Shown: positions 49,795 through 59,325, counted from the stretch's first letter. The stretch is 64,000 nucleotides of DNA from CAVRIA01 sp963721115 (GCA_963721115.1 CAVRIA010000004.1:620001-684000); one strand, 5' to 3'. The notes: a model not told the origin generated them from the sequence alone. Made by a program: numbers and translations.

Positions 49795-51618
49795 GTGAGC
49801 TGCGTCGCCGATCTCGAACGGATGGACCGACTGTCGCGCCTGATCACCCTGCTCGAGGACGTGCGGGAGCTGCCGCACTACAAGCGCATCGGCGACGCCC
49901 TGAAGCGGGCAGGGGCGGAGGGCTTTCGCACCTGTGGCTACGTGATGCGCGAGCAGGCCGAGAAGATTCCGGATCGCTTGCTGCTGCGCTTCGAGGACGA
50001 GAGCGTCACCTACGCAGCCTACAACGCCGGCGTGAACCGCTACGCCAACCTGCTCTCCGCCGCGGGCGTGGCGCGCGGCGACGCGGTGGCGATCATGATG
50101 GAGAACTCACCGTCCTTTCTCATGGCGGAGGGCGCCATGGGCAAGCGCGGGACGATCGGCGCCCTGATCAACACGCATCTGCGCGGCGCGGCGCTGGCGC
50201 ACGTGCTGGCGACCTCCACCGCGCGCATCGTCCTCGCCGACGCGAGCTGCCTGGCGGCGCTGCGCCAGCTGGCCCCGCTGGACGGATTCGCGGTCTACGC
50301 CGATGTCCCGCCCGACGACCTGCGCGGCACGCCGTTTCGCTGCCTGGCCGAGGCACTGCAGAGCGCCGGCGCCGCCGAGCCGGACATCCCGGACGTCCGC
50401 GTATCGGACGTCATGATGTACATCTACACGTCGGGGACGACCGGTTATCCCAAGCCGACGATCATCCGCCACAGCCGCTTCACCATGGGAGGCCAGTCGC
50501 TCAGGATCGTCCTCGATCTGCAGCCCGACGACTGCTCGTACGCGCCGACGCCGCTCTACCACGGCTACTCGAACTTCGTCGGCTTCGCCCCCGCGTTCCA
50601 CAACGGCTCGACCTTCGCGTCGCGCCGCCGCTTCTCCGCCTCGCACTTCCTCGACGACGTGCGCCGGCACGGCGCGACCCATTTCATGTACGTCGGCGAG
50701 CTCTGCCGCTACCTGCTGCGCCAGCCACCCAGCCCGCACGACCGGGCGCACCGCATCCGCATCGCCACCGGGCCCGGCCTGCGGCCCGACATCTGGCGCG
50801 AGTTCATGGAGCGCTTCGGCATCGAGCGCATCATCGAGACCTATGGTCAGACGGAGGCGAATCTCAGTCTCATGAACCGGCGCGGCCGGGTGGGCTCGGT
50901 GGGCCGTTCGGCGCCGTTCACGCACGACCAGCTCAAGCTGGTGCGCTACGATGTCGAGCGGCAGCGTCCCTGGCGCGGGCCGGACGGCCGGCTGATCGAG
51001 TGCCGGCCGGGCGAGGTCGGCGAGCTGATCAGCGTGATCGGCAAGCAGACGACGATGAGCTTCGACGGCTACGTCGACAAGGCCGCCAACGAGGAGAAGA
51101 TTCTGCGCGACTGCTTCGCCGACGGAGACGTCTACCTGCGCACCGGCGACCTGCTGCGCCGCGACCGCGCCAGCTATTACTACTTCGTCGATCGCGTCGG
51201 CGACACGTTTCGCTGGAAGGGCGAGAACGTCGCCACGGCGGAGGTGGCCGAGCTGTTGAACGCCGCCCCCGGGGTCAGCGAGACGGCCGTCTACGGCGTG
51301 CGCGTCCCCGGCACCGAGGGGCGGGCCGGAATGGCCCTCGTCGTGCTGCGGCCGGGTGCCTCGTTCGATCCGGGCGCCTATTACGCCTTCGCAGAAGGAA
51401 CCCTCCCCGCTTACGCGTGCCCGCTGTTCGTGCGCCTGGCGGCGTCGATGGACGTCACCGGGACCCTGAAGCACACCAAGACGCGCCTGCAGGAAGAGGG
51501 CTACGACCCGGCGCGGATCTCCGATCCGCTCTACTTCCGCGACGGCGCGCAGCGCACCTACGTGCCGCTGGACGCCGAGCTGGCGAAGCGCATCGAGGCA
51601 GGGGAAATCAGACTGTAG
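49795..51618 (+). CDS. Acyl-CoA synthetase (AMP-forming, FATP/FadD6-like)
   Basis: About 607 residues from a GTG at 49795; an ATG at 49822 is an alternative. P-loop MYIYTSGTTGYPKPT, A5-type RIIETYGQTEAN, TGDLLRRD, then the hinge/A8 region GDTFRWKGENVATAEVAELL, all typical of the FATP/very-long-chain acyl-CoA synthetase branch. It should activate a fatty or other carboxylic acid to its CoA ester, feeding beta-oxidation. Follows the esterase by 22 bases, so the esterase product is a likely substrate. Converges on an SDR gene with an inverted repeat between. Confidence 0.93.
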   Translation: MSCVADLERMDRLSRLITLLEDVRELPHYKRIGDALKRAGAEGFRTCGYVMREQAEKIPDRLLLRFEDESVTYAAYNAGVNRYANLLSAAGVARGDAVAIMMENSPSFLMAEGAMGKRGTIGALINTHLRGAALAHVLATSTARIVLADASCLAALRQLAPLDGFAVYADVPPDDLRGTPFRCLAEALQSAGAAEPDIPDVRVSDVMMYIYTSGTTGYPKPTIIRHSRFTMGGQSLRIVLDLQPDDCSYAPTPLYHGYSNFVGFAPAFHNGSTFASRRRFSASHFLDDVRRHGATHFMYVGELCRYLLRQPPSPHDRAHRIRIATGPGLRPDIWREFMERFGIERIIETYGQTEANLSLMNRRGRVGSVGRSAPFTHDQLKLVRYDVERQRPWRGPDGRLIECRPGEVGELISVIGKQTTMSFDGYVDKAANEEKILRDCFADGDVYLRTGDLLRRDRASYYYFVDRVGDTFRWKGENVATAEVAELLNAAPGVSETAVYGVRVPGTEGRAGMALVVLRPGASFDPGAYYAFAEGTLPAYACPLFVRLAASMDVTGTLKHTKTRLQEEGYDPARISDPLYFRDGAQRTYVPLDAELAKRIEAGEIRL

Positions 51619-51697
51619 GGTGTTGGTTGTTGGGTTGTTGAGCTAGTGGGGTTAAAGGGGCCTAACCCCCCAACAGCCTAGCCCCCTAACAGCCTGA
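51618..51697. repeat. Inverted repeat with GTTGGTTGTTGGG / GGGGTTA arms (copy D)
   Basis: Left arm 51618-51660 (GGTGTTGGTTGTTGGGTTGT then TGAGCTAGTGGGGTTAAAGG) and right arm 51661-51697 (CCTAACCCCCCAACAGCCTA then GCCCCCTAACAGCC) are imperfect reverse complements. It lies between convergent stops (51618 and 51702), where a bidirectional terminator would be useful. Confidence 0.6.
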
Positions 51698-51701
51698 CCT
51701 C

Positions 51702-52463
51702 CTATCCCATCATGATCATTCCGCCGTCGACGGCGAACGCCTGGCCGGTCATGAATCGCGAGGCGTCGCTGACCAGGAACACCATGACCGGAGCCATGTC
51801 GCGGTCGGGGTCGCCCAGTCGGCCGCCGAGGGGGATGATGTGCTTCATGGCCATGTCGTGGATGGCGCGCTCCTGGTCCGACATGCGGGCGCGCCAGGCG
51901 TCGTACATCGGCGTCCAGATCGCCGGCACGATCGAGTTGACGGTGATGCCGTACTTGCCCCACTCCAGCGCGACGGTGCGCGTCCAGGCCATCACCGCCC
52001 CTTTCGACGCGGAGTAGTGGGCGGACCCGGCCTGTCCGCGAATGCCGGCTGCCGAGCCGAAGTTGATGATCCGGCCGCCGCGCTCCTTCATGTGCCGGAA
52101 CGCCGCCTGGTTGGTGTAAAGCGTCCCCTTCACGTTGGTGTCGAAGACCAGGTCCCATTCGTCGTCCGCGATGTCCTCGGCCGGGGTGCGCCGCTCGACG
52201 CCGGCGACGTTGGCCATCGCATCGAGCCCGCCGAGGTGATCGACGGCCTGAGCGAAGACATCGAAGACCTCGCTGCGCCGGGCGACGTCGCAGTGAAGAT
52301 AGACCACCCGCTCGCCCAGCTCCGCGGCGACGCGGCGCCCCCCTTCGTCGTCGACGTCGAGAGAGACGACCCGGGCGCCTTCGCGCGCGTAAGCGCGCAC
52401 CGCGGCGGCTGCAATTCCGCTCGCCCCGCCGGTCACGATGATCCGCTTGTCATCGAGCAGCAT
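51702..52463 (-). CDS. SDR oxidoreductase
   Basis: 253 residues. Nucleotide loop TGGASGIAAAA at about 11-21, acidic residue after strand 2 (VVSLDVDDEGG), favouring NAD. The family NNAG motif is ANVAG here, the Ser lies in NFGSAAG, and YSASK supplies the Tyr/Lys pair. The end GQAFAVDGGMIMMG is standard. Convergent with the acyl-CoA synthetase, possibly part of the same degradative function (hydroxysteroid- or hydroxyacyl-type dehydrogenation) but on its own transcript. Another SDR of the FabG type lies at 14807. Confidence 0.9.
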   Translation of the reverse strand: MLLDDKRIIVTGGASGIAAAAVRAYAREGARVVSLDVDDEGGRRVAAELGERVVYLHCDVARRSEVFDVFAQAVDHLGGLDAMANVAGVERRTPAEDIADDEWDLVFDTNVKGTLYTNQAAFRHMKERGGRIINFGSAAGIRGQAGSAHYSASKGAVMAWTRTVALEWGKYGITVNSIVPAIWTPMYDAWRARMSDQERAIHDMAMKHIIPLGGRLGDPDRDMAPVMVFLVSDASRFMTGQAFAVDGGMIMMG

Positions 52464-52518
52464 GCCGCGCAGCTAACACGCAGGGCGGGCTGCGGGCAAT
52501 GGCCTAGGGGCTAGGGGG

Positions 52519-52788
52519 TTAAGGGGTTAGGCTGTTGGCTGTTAGTTTCGCCCCCGGGTTACGCCGGATCATTCGAGCTGAGAAACACACGGACTTCCGG
52601 AGCAGGCTGAGGCTGAGGCTGAGGCTCAGGCTCCGGCTAAGGACGGTGCGCGCTTCGCGCGGTCTTTGGGATCGACCCAGCCTCAGCCCGAGCCCCAGCC
52701 TTTGCCACGAACCCGGGCACAGCCTGGGCGAGTTTCAGGCTAGGGGGTCAGGGGATGGGCCGTAACAGCCAACAGCCTAACCCCTTAA
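52519..52788. repeat. Large nested inverted repeat (copy E), perfect 26-bp outer arms
   Basis: The outer arms are exact: 52519-52544 (TTAAGGGGTTAGGCTGTTGG then CTGTTA) and 52763-52788. Inside are a looser pair (GTTTCGCCCCCGGGTT with AACCCGGGCA...GCGAGTTTC), then AGGCTG hexamer repeats (about 52604-52632) facing CAGCCTCAGCCCGAGCCCCA (52678-52697), then a central GCGCG-CTT-CGCGC hairpin near 52648-52660. No coding potential. It shares motifs with copies A-D. Confidence 0.8.
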
Positions 52789-52797
52789 CAACCTGCC

Positions 52798-53733
52798 TCA
52801 ATGGTAGAGGACGCCGACGTAGAGCAGGTAGGCGGCGAGCAGCAGAGCGCCCTCGATGCGGCCGAGTCGCTGGCCGGTGGCGAGGAAGGGAAGGACGGCG
52901 AGACTGAACCCGAGCATCACGGCGAGGTCGATCCAGATGCCCGGCATCGGTTCCGCGATCGGATGCAGCAGCGTGACGGTGCCGAGGATGCCGAGGATGT
53001 TGAATACGTTGGAGCCGATCAGGTTGCCGAGCACGATGTCGGACTCCTGCCGGAGGGCCGCAACCAGCGCCGTGGCGAGCTCGGGCAGACTCGTGCCGAC
53101 GGCGACGAGGGTGAGACCGATCACTCGTTCGGAGATCCCCAGGCCGCGCGCCAGGTGCACGGCGCCGTCCACCAGCGCGTGGGCGCCGACGACGAGGAGC
53201 GCAATGCCGAACGCGGCGCCGGCGAGCGAGTACGCGAGAGATCGCGGCGAGTCGCCGTACTCGGTGACGAACTCCTTTTCGACGCGCGACGCCTCGTCGC
53301 TGCGCAGGAGAACCCACAGGTAGGGGACCAGCAACCCGAGAAGCAGCAGCCCCTCGAGGCGGCCGAGGGCGGCGTCCATCACCAGTGCGGCGAGCAGGAG
53401 AGATACGCCGATCATGATCGGCACCTCGCGGCGGATGAACCGGGCCTGGGCGCGGATCGGCTGCAGCACGGCGGTGAGGCCGAGGATCAATCCCAGATTG
53501 GCCGTGTTGGAGCCGATGATGTTGCCGAGAGCCAGGGCCGTCTCGTGGCGGGCGGTGGCGATGAGCGACGCCGCCAGCTCGGGGCTCGAGGTGCCGAATG
53601 CCACGACGGTGAGGCCGATCACCAGCGGGCTCACTCCCCAGCCCCTCGCCAGGTGGACGGAGTTGCGGACCAGCGCCTCCCCGCCGAGGTAGAGGAGCAG
53701 CACGCCGAGCAAGAGGACGCCGAGGCTGAACAT
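52798..53733 (-). CDS. Na+/Ca2+ antiporter family (CaCA, YrbG-like)
   Basis: 311 residues with about ten membrane helices and two inverted alpha-repeats. Repeat 1 is VVAFGTSSPELAASLIA then GNIIGSNTANLGLILGLTA; repeat 2 is VAVGTSLPELATALVA then GNLIGSNVFNILGILGTV. The paired acidic residues in these repeats bind the exchanged ion. Fits the YrbG/Mj-NCX branch, exchanging sodium or protons for calcium. It lies just downstream, on the minus strand, of the lytic transglycosylase gene (56 bases apart). Calcium export fits the secreted calcium-repeat proteins in the window, but that is only suggestive. Confidence 0.93.
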   Translation of the reverse strand: MFSLGVLLLGVLLLYLGGEALVRNSVHLARGWGVSPLVIGLTVVAFGTSSPELAASLIATARHETALALGNIIGSNTANLGLILGLTAVLQPIRAQARFIRREVPIMIGVSLLLAALVMDAALGRLEGLLLLGLLVPYLWVLLRSDEASRVEKEFVTEYGDSPRSLAYSLAGAAFGIALLVVGAHALVDGAVHLARGLGISERVIGLTLVAVGTSLPELATALVAALRQESDIVLGNLIGSNVFNILGILGTVTLLHPIAEPMPGIWIDLAVMLGFSLAVLPFLATGQRLGRIEGALLLAAYLLYVGVLYH

Positions 53734-53788
53734 GCGGGAAAGTCAGCTTGGAAAACGAGGACCGCAAAGGCAAGGCGCGCCGCCGGGC

Positions 53789-55630
53789 TCAGCGCCCGTA
53801 GCATTCGGCGACGGCCAGCTCGTTGCCCCTCCGAATCGTTCGGTACTTGCGGTAGAAGGCGTCGTCGACGCGGTGGGCGCGCGGCGACACCTTGGGGCTG
53901 CGATAGCGCCGCAACTGAGCGGGTCCGGCGTTGTACACGGCGTAGGTGGCGCGAGCCAGGTTGTCGACCCCGCCGGCCGCCGTATGCTCGCCCTTGGCGA
54001 TGGCCTGATCCCGCAGGTAGCGCAGCAGGATCTCGCTGCCGGCGTTGGCGTTGTAAGAGATGTCCTTCTGCAGGCCGCCGGCGTCGTAGAAGCCGCGCCA
54101 GACGTGCAGGTTGACCTGCATGATGCCGACCGAGCCGGCTGCGGAGCGGATGGGCGAGACCTGCCGCCCGATCTTGACGAACTGACGCCAGCAGCTCTCC
54201 TGCCACGCGGTGGCCAGCACGATGGCGTGGAACAGATCGTGGAACCGGTCGTCGAGCTCGAACTTGGCGACGGCGCGATCGGCCGTGAAATGGAGCAGGT
54301 CGCGCACCAACGGCAGGTACTGGCCGATGTCGTCCGGGGACGGAACCCAGTGGTTCAGACGCGAGACGAGGTCGGCGGGGAGCTTGTCGCCGGCCCAGGC
54401 GCGCGGGACGAGCCAGGCACTGAGGTCGATGTCCGGATTGTCCTCGGGGGGCGGAAGGGGCTCCTGGAAGCCGAACAGGCGGCGCAGCTGCGGGTCGACG
54501 TCGAGGCCGTAGGCGACCGGGTCCTCGGCGGCGGCCGGCGCGATCATCCGCGCCAGGCGGCGCAGGCCGTCGGCAGAGATGTCGAGACCGCTCTGCGGGC
54601 CGAGCTCTTCGATCGCCTGCAGCGCGTCGGCGGCGGCGATGAAGCTGAGATAGCGAAGCGCCTGCTCGCTAGGCAGACCGGCGCTGAGGCGGTGGAGGAC
54701 GGGCGCGAGCCGCTTCCAGGTGCGCAGAAAGAGCGCCGGAACCGGATCCGGCTGCTCCGGACGGGCCGGGGCCAGAGCGTCCAGGATATCGTAGCGCGCG
54801 TCGAGGAGCACCTCGAACAGGGCCTCGCGCAGCTCGGCCGTGCCGGTGTCGCCGGCCGCCTGCTTGAGGACGAAGGTCAGGAAGGCGTCCCAGCTCTGCC
54901 AGTGCGCCTCCCAGCGCCGCAGCTCTTCGGGGGAGAAGGTGGGCTCCGGGGAGGGGCCGGCGAGCGCGGCGCCCGGGCCGGCGGTCGGCGGCTCGGGTGG
55001 CGAGAACTGCAGCGTGGCGACGAGCCGGTCGGCGGAGGTGTGCACCTCGGTGATCGAGATGGAGTCGACGAGGCGCTCGGTGCGCTGCAGGTCATCGCTC
55101 GGAAGCACCAGGGGCAGGAGAGAGCGGACCTCCTGCAGGGCGGGGCGCAGGTCGATGGTCAGCGCGGCGATGCGCGGGTGGACGTAGCGCTTCACCCAGT
55201 CCCAGAGGGTGCCGGTCACCCCTTTGCGCTCGTTCTGTCCGCGCAGCGCGGAGTCGACCACCGCGAAGCGGATGACGGGCGCGTTCGCGTCGAGTCGCGG
55301 CTCCTCGAGGACCTCCACCGTTCCGGTCCAGTCGAGCAGCACCAGGCAGCGCCCGGCCAGCGCCGTCCCGATGCGCGCCTCGGCGGGGCTGGTGACCCGG
55401 ACGCGTCCGGCGTCGATGTCGACGGTGGGGGACGACAGCACCAGGTAGTTGCAGCCCGTGCCGTCGTCCCAGACGCGCGCGGTGCCGTCGGCGTCCGTGA
55501 ACACCTGCGTCATCAGGGCCTGGCGGAGGAACTCGGCGTCCAGCCGCACGGGCACGCGCACCTCGCGGCCCCGGGCGGGAGAGGCGAGCGACAGCAGGCC
55601 GGCGACGGCCGAGAGGATGATCGCTTTCAC
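53789..55630 (-). CDS. Lytic transglycosylase, SLT domain at the C-terminus
   Basis: 613 residues from a GTG at 55630; MKAIILSAVAGLLSLASPAR then GREVRV is a signal peptide. Residues of about 30-450 form a helical, mostly beta N-terminal part with no family I recognise. The SLT (goose-lysozyme-like) domain spans about 465-610: catalytic Glu at 478 in ATAWQESCW, AAGSVGIMQVNLHVWR, YNANAGSEILLRYL and TYAVYNAGPAQLRRY. It should cleave peptidoglycan glycan strands in the periplasm. Unusually long for an Slt/MltE-type protein because of the N-terminal part. Neighbours FtsH upstream and CaCA downstream share its strand. Confidence 0.9.
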   Translation of the reverse strand: MKAIILSAVAGLLSLASPARGREVRVPVRLDAEFLRQALMTQVFTDADGTARVWDDGTGCNYLVLSSPTVDIDAGRVRVTSPAEARIGTALAGRCLVLLDWTGTVEVLEEPRLDANAPVIRFAVVDSALRGQNERKGVTGTLWDWVKRYVHPRIAALTIDLRPALQEVRSLLPLVLPSDDLQRTERLVDSISITEVHTSADRLVATLQFSPPEPPTAGPGAALAGPSPEPTFSPEELRRWEAHWQSWDAFLTFVLKQAAGDTGTAELREALFEVLLDARYDILDALAPARPEQPDPVPALFLRTWKRLAPVLHRLSAGLPSEQALRYLSFIAAADALQAIEELGPQSGLDISADGLRRLARMIAPAAAEDPVAYGLDVDPQLRRLFGFQEPLPPPEDNPDIDLSAWLVPRAWAGDKLPADLVSRLNHWVPSPDDIGQYLPLVRDLLHFTADRAVAKFELDDRFHDLFHAIVLATAWQESCWRQFVKIGRQVSPIRSAAGSVGIMQVNLHVWRGFYDAGGLQKDISYNANAGSEILLRYLRDQAIAKGEHTAAGGVDNLARATYAVYNAGPAQLRRYRSPKVSPRAHRVDDAFYRKYRTIRRGNELAVAECYGR

Positions 55631-55762
55631 GGAATCGGTCCTAGCAATGGCTGGAAGCGACCTCTAGCACTTCCGGGCGATGCCTGCCGAGGTGGGCGCC
55701 CTCGGAGGCGCTCCGACGGCGGCCCTTCCGATCCGGGGGGCGAGCAGAGGCTCGGGACGCCG

Positions 55763-57592
55763 TCAGGCGACGTCGCGCTTGCCTTCGGGGTCGGCGGCGA
55801 TCAGCTGCGCGAACTGCTCGTTCTCGATCACCTCGCGCTCGAGCAGCAGTGCGGAGATGCGATCGAGCAGCGGCCGCTTGCCGCGCAGCAGCTGCTCGAC
55901 AAGCGTCATGCGGGCCTCCAGTATCCTCTTGATCTCGACGTCGAGGGCCTCGGCGGTGGCCTGGCTGTACTCGGGATGCCCGTCCGGCCAGGTTCCCACG
56001 CCCTGCGGCAGGAAGGCATGGCGTTGGCGCGTGAACGTCACCGGCCCGAGCGTCTCGCTCATGCCGTATTCGAGGACCATGGAGCGTGCGATCTCGGTCG
56101 CCCGCGCCAGGTCGTTCTGCGCCCCGGTCGACACCTCGTCGAAGACCAGCTGCTCGGCGACGCGGCCGCCGAAGAGCACGTCGATGCGCCCCTCCAGCTC
56201 GCGCCGCGTCATCAGATAGCGATCCTCCGTCGGCAGCTGCTGCGTGTAGCCGAGCGCGCCGATGCCGCGCGGAATGATGGAGATCTTGTGCACCTTGTCC
56301 GCCCCCTCGGTGAACGCGGCGACCAGGGCGTGCCCGGTCTCGTGCACGGCGACGATCTTCTTCTCGCGCGGGTTGATGAGGCGGTTCTTCTTCTCCAGAC
56401 CGGCGACGACGCGGTCGATCGCCTCCTCGAAATCGCTCATCTCGACCTGTTGCTTGTTCTTGCGCGCGGCGAGCAGAGCCGCCTCGTTCACCACGTTCGC
56501 CAGATCGGCACCGACGAACCCGGGCGTGCGCTGCGCCAGCACGGCCAGGTCGACGTCGGGCGCCACTTTGACGTTCTTGGCGTGCACGCGCAGCACGGCG
56601 TCGCGCTCGCCGCGGTCGGGACGGTCGACCAGCACCTGGCGGTCGAAGCGGCCGGGGCGCAGCAGCGCCGGATCGAGGATCTCGGGCCGGTTGGTGGCGG
56701 ACAGGATGACCACCCCGTTGGTCGTATCGAAGCCGTCCATCTCGACCAGCAGCTGGTTGAGCGTATGCTCGCGTTCGTCGTGGCCGCCGGCGATGCCGCC
56801 TACGCCGCGCGCCTTGCCGAGCGCGTCGAGCTCGTCGATGAACACGATGCACGGCGCCTTCGACTGCGCCTGGGCGAACAGGTCGCGCACGCGCGAGGCG
56901 CCCATGCCGACGAAGAGCTCGACGAAGTCGGAGCCGCTGATCGAGAAGAACGGCACGCTGGCCTCGCCCGCCACGGCCTTGGCCAGCATGGTCTTGCCGG
57001 TTCCCGGCGGGCCGACCAGCAGGACACCGCGCGGCAACTTGCCACCCAGGTTGCGGAACTTCTCCGGGCGTTTGAGGAACTCGATGATCTCCTTCAGCTC
57101 CTCCTTGGCCTCTTCCTGGCCGGCGACGTCGTCGAACTTGAGGCCGGTCTCCTTCTCGGCGTAGATCTTCGCCTTGCTCTTGCCGAAGGCCATGACGCTG
57201 CTGCTCGGACCCATGCGGCGCATGGCGAAGAGCCAGATGCCGACGAACACGAGGGCGGGCAGCACCCAGGACAGGACGGCGGTGACGAACGGGCTCTCGT
57301 ACTGGCCTCTGAAGTCGACGTTGTGCTCCTCGAGCTGCTTCACCAGGTCCGGGTCGTCGACCGCCACGGTCGTGAAGTTGCGCGTCTCCTCCTTCGTGGC
57401 GCCCTCGCGCAGCTGGCCGCGGATGAGGCTGTCCGAGACCGTGACCTTCTCGATCTGGTCCTTCTTCAGATACTGCTTGAACTGCGCGTAGCTGACCTGC
57501 TGCGAGCGCGGCGCCAGCACCGCCTGTATGATCAGGAGAACGGCGATGACGACGAGAAAGTAACCGATCGAAAGGGAGTGACGCTTCTGCAT
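55763..57592 (-). CDS. ftsH: ATP-dependent zinc metalloprotease FtsH
   Basis: 609 residues; GAGGAGAG lies a few bases before the ATG. TM1 about 11-27 and TM2 about 103-123 flank the periplasmic FtsH_ext domain. Walker A GPPGTGKT at 194-201, Walker B VFIDELDALG, second region of homology ATNRPEILDPALLRPGRFDR, and protease motif HETGH at 417-421. Hexameric inner-membrane protease that removes misfolded membrane proteins and regulators. Slightly short at the C-terminus, where acidic tails vary. Divergent from the M14 peptidase gene. Confidence 0.97.
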   Translation of the reverse strand: MQKRHSLSIGYFLVVIAVLLIIQAVLAPRSQQVSYAQFKQYLKKDQIEKVTVSDSLIRGQLREGATKEETRNFTTVAVDDPDLVKQLEEHNVDFRGQYESPFVTAVLSWVLPALVFVGIWLFAMRRMGPSSSVMAFGKSKAKIYAEKETGLKFDDVAGQEEAKEELKEIIEFLKRPEKFRNLGGKLPRGVLLVGPPGTGKTMLAKAVAGEASVPFFSISGSDFVELFVGMGASRVRDLFAQAQSKAPCIVFIDELDALGKARGVGGIAGGHDEREHTLNQLLVEMDGFDTTNGVVILSATNRPEILDPALLRPGRFDRQVLVDRPDRGERDAVLRVHAKNVKVAPDVDLAVLAQRTPGFVGADLANVVNEAALLAARKNKQQVEMSDFEEAIDRVVAGLEKKNRLINPREKKIVAVHETGHALVAAFTEGADKVHKISIIPRGIGALGYTQQLPTEDRYLMTRRELEGRIDVLFGGRVAEQLVFDEVSTGAQNDLARATEIARSMVLEYGMSETLGPVTFTRQRHAFLPQGVGTWPDGHPEYSQATAEALDVEIKRILEARMTLVEQLLRGKRPLLDRISALLLEREVIENEQFAQLIAADPEGKRDVA

Positions 57593-57750
57593 TCGCTCTC
57601 CTCGGCGGGCGGCGAGGCCCGGGTCTGCTGCCTGATTGTAGAGGCCCGCCGCGGTTCGTCAATCCGTTTCGGGGATCTGTTTCGCCGGCCGGTGGTGGCG
57701 GCGCGCCCGGGTGTACGCTACAAGGCGGCGCGGAGAAAGGTGCGGCGTCG

Positions 57751-59325
57751 ATGCGCGGGGTTCCCTGGTGGGCCGGATGCCTGGCTCTGGCGATGATGTC
57801 GTGCCGGCTGCCCGGTCCGCGTCCGCCACTCGAGGAGTCGGGGTACGCGCGCGTCACCAGCGCCGCCGAGATCGGCACGTATCTGGAGGCCCTGAGCCAC
57901 CGCTACGAACAGGCCGAGCACGTGGTGCTCGGGCACTCCGCCGGCGGACGCACGCTCGACGCGCTGCTCGTGTCGCACGACGTCGCCGCCCTGCGCCGGG
58001 CGGAGGCACCCACCGGGCGTGCGACGGTGCTCCTCGTCGGCTCCCAGCACGGCACCGAGTCCTCCGGGGCGGAGGCGATTCTTCTGGTGGCGCGCGACCT
58101 GCTGTCGGGGCCGCTGGCGCCGCTGCTGCAGGACATGGACTTTCTCCTGCTGCCGGATGCCAACCCGGACGGCCGCGAGACGCACCGGCGCACCAACGCC
58201 GACGGCATCAACCTGAGCACCAACTTCGTCGCCGTCACGGAGCCCGAGACGCGGGCGATCGTCGATCTGCTGGCGAAGTGGAAGCCGGCGATCGTGCTCG
58301 ACGCGCACGAGTCGGCGATCTTGAAGAAGCACTCGCTCGCTCTGCAGGGCTACGTGACGGACTTCCAGGCGCAGTTCGAGATCGCCAACAATCCCAACGT
58401 CGACGCCGGTATCCGGGCGCTGAGCCGCGACCGGCTGCTGCCGGAGGTGGTCGAGCGGGTACGCGCCGGGGGCCTGGCGGCGCAGCCGTACATCGGCGAG
58501 ATCACCGACATCCATCAGCCCATCGCGCACGGCGGGCTGTCGCTGGGCAATCTGCGCAATCGAGCCGGCATGACGGGCGCCGTCTCGTTCCTGGTGGAGA
58601 ACCGCCTCGACCGCGCCGACGGCGTGTATGCGACGCCGCGCAACATCCGGGAGAGGGTGCGCAAGCAGTACCTGTCGATCACCTCCTTCCTGGCCACATG
58701 CCACGGTCACGAGCGGGAGATTCTCGCCGTCACCGCCGCGGCGCGCCGGCGCTGGCAGGACGCCGGCCCGGAGCCGCCGGTCGATCTGGTGTCGGAGTAC
58801 GCCGCCGACCCGCAGCGCCCGTACATTCCGATCACGCTGCGCCGGCTCGACGACGACCGGCCGGAGACGCTGCGCTTCGCCTACCGCGGCCGGGTGCAGA
58901 ATCGATACGTGCTGCCCGTCCCGGCGGGGTACGTGGTCGGCGCTCATCGCGACGCGATGCGTTCGTTTCTCGACCTGCAGCACGTTCGCTACCAGGTCGT
59001 GACCTCGGCGTCGCGCCGGGAGGCGGTGGCGCAGCGCATCGTGTCACGCCAGCACGTGCCCGGAAAGCACGGCTGGGGTTCGTACCGCACTGTTCTCGAG
59101 GAGCGGCGCACGCGCATTGCCATCGAGCCGGGAGACCTGTGGATCGATCTGCGCCAGCCGGCGCGGCGGATGATTCCGCTCCTCCTCGACCCGCGCTCGA
59201 ACAGCAGCATCTTCGAGACCCCCGACTTCGCGCCCTTCGCGGTGCCGGGCCAGGATTTCTTCATCCATCGCATCGAATCCGACGACGGCGAGCCGCCCGC
59301 GAGCGCCCTAGCGCCCGAGCACTAG
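57751..59325 (+). CDS. M14-family zinc carboxypeptidase (exported)
   Basis: 524 residues. The N-terminus MRGVPWWAGCLALAMMSCRL is a short signal with a possible lipobox (MMSC). M14 metal ligands: H100 and E103 in SQHGTESSGAE, and H186 in DAHES. LLPDANPDGRETHRRTNADG with NLSTNF is the substrate-binding Arg/Asn region of the funnelin fold. The catalytic Glu is not pinned. Residues of about 380-520 form an extra C-terminal domain. Expected to remove C-terminal residues from peptides or act on peptidoglycan-derived peptides in the periplasm. GGAGAAAGG lies about 14 bases before the ATG. Confidence 0.9.
   Translation: MRGVPWWAGCLALAMMSCRLPGPRPPLEESGYARVTSAAEIGTYLEALSHRYEQAEHVVLGHSAGGRTLDALLVSHDVAALRRAEAPTGRATVLLVGSQHGTESSGAEAILLVARDLLSGPLAPLLQDMDFLLLPDANPDGRETHRRTNADGINLSTNFVAVTEPETRAIVDLLAKWKPAIVLDAHESAILKKHSLALQGYVTDFQAQFEIANNPNVDAGIRALSRDRLLPEVVERVRAGGLAAQPYIGEITDIHQPIAHGGLSLGNLRNRAGMTGAVSFLVENRLDRADGVYATPRNIRERVRKQYLSITSFLATCHGHEREILAVTAAARRRWQDAGPEPPVDLVSEYAADPQRPYIPITLRRLDDDRPETLRFAYRGRVQNRYVLPVPAGYVVGAHRDAMRSFLDLQHVRYQVVTSASRREAVAQRIVSRQHVPGKHGWGSYRTVLEERRTRIAIEPGDLWIDLRQPARRMIPLLLDPRSNSSIFETPDFAPFAVPGQDFFIHRIESDDGEPPASALAPEH

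Noticed and set aside
53732..57796. A 1,354-codon plus-strand frame opposite the transglycosylase and ftsH
   Set aside because: Antisense shadow across two well-supported genes, including FtsH.
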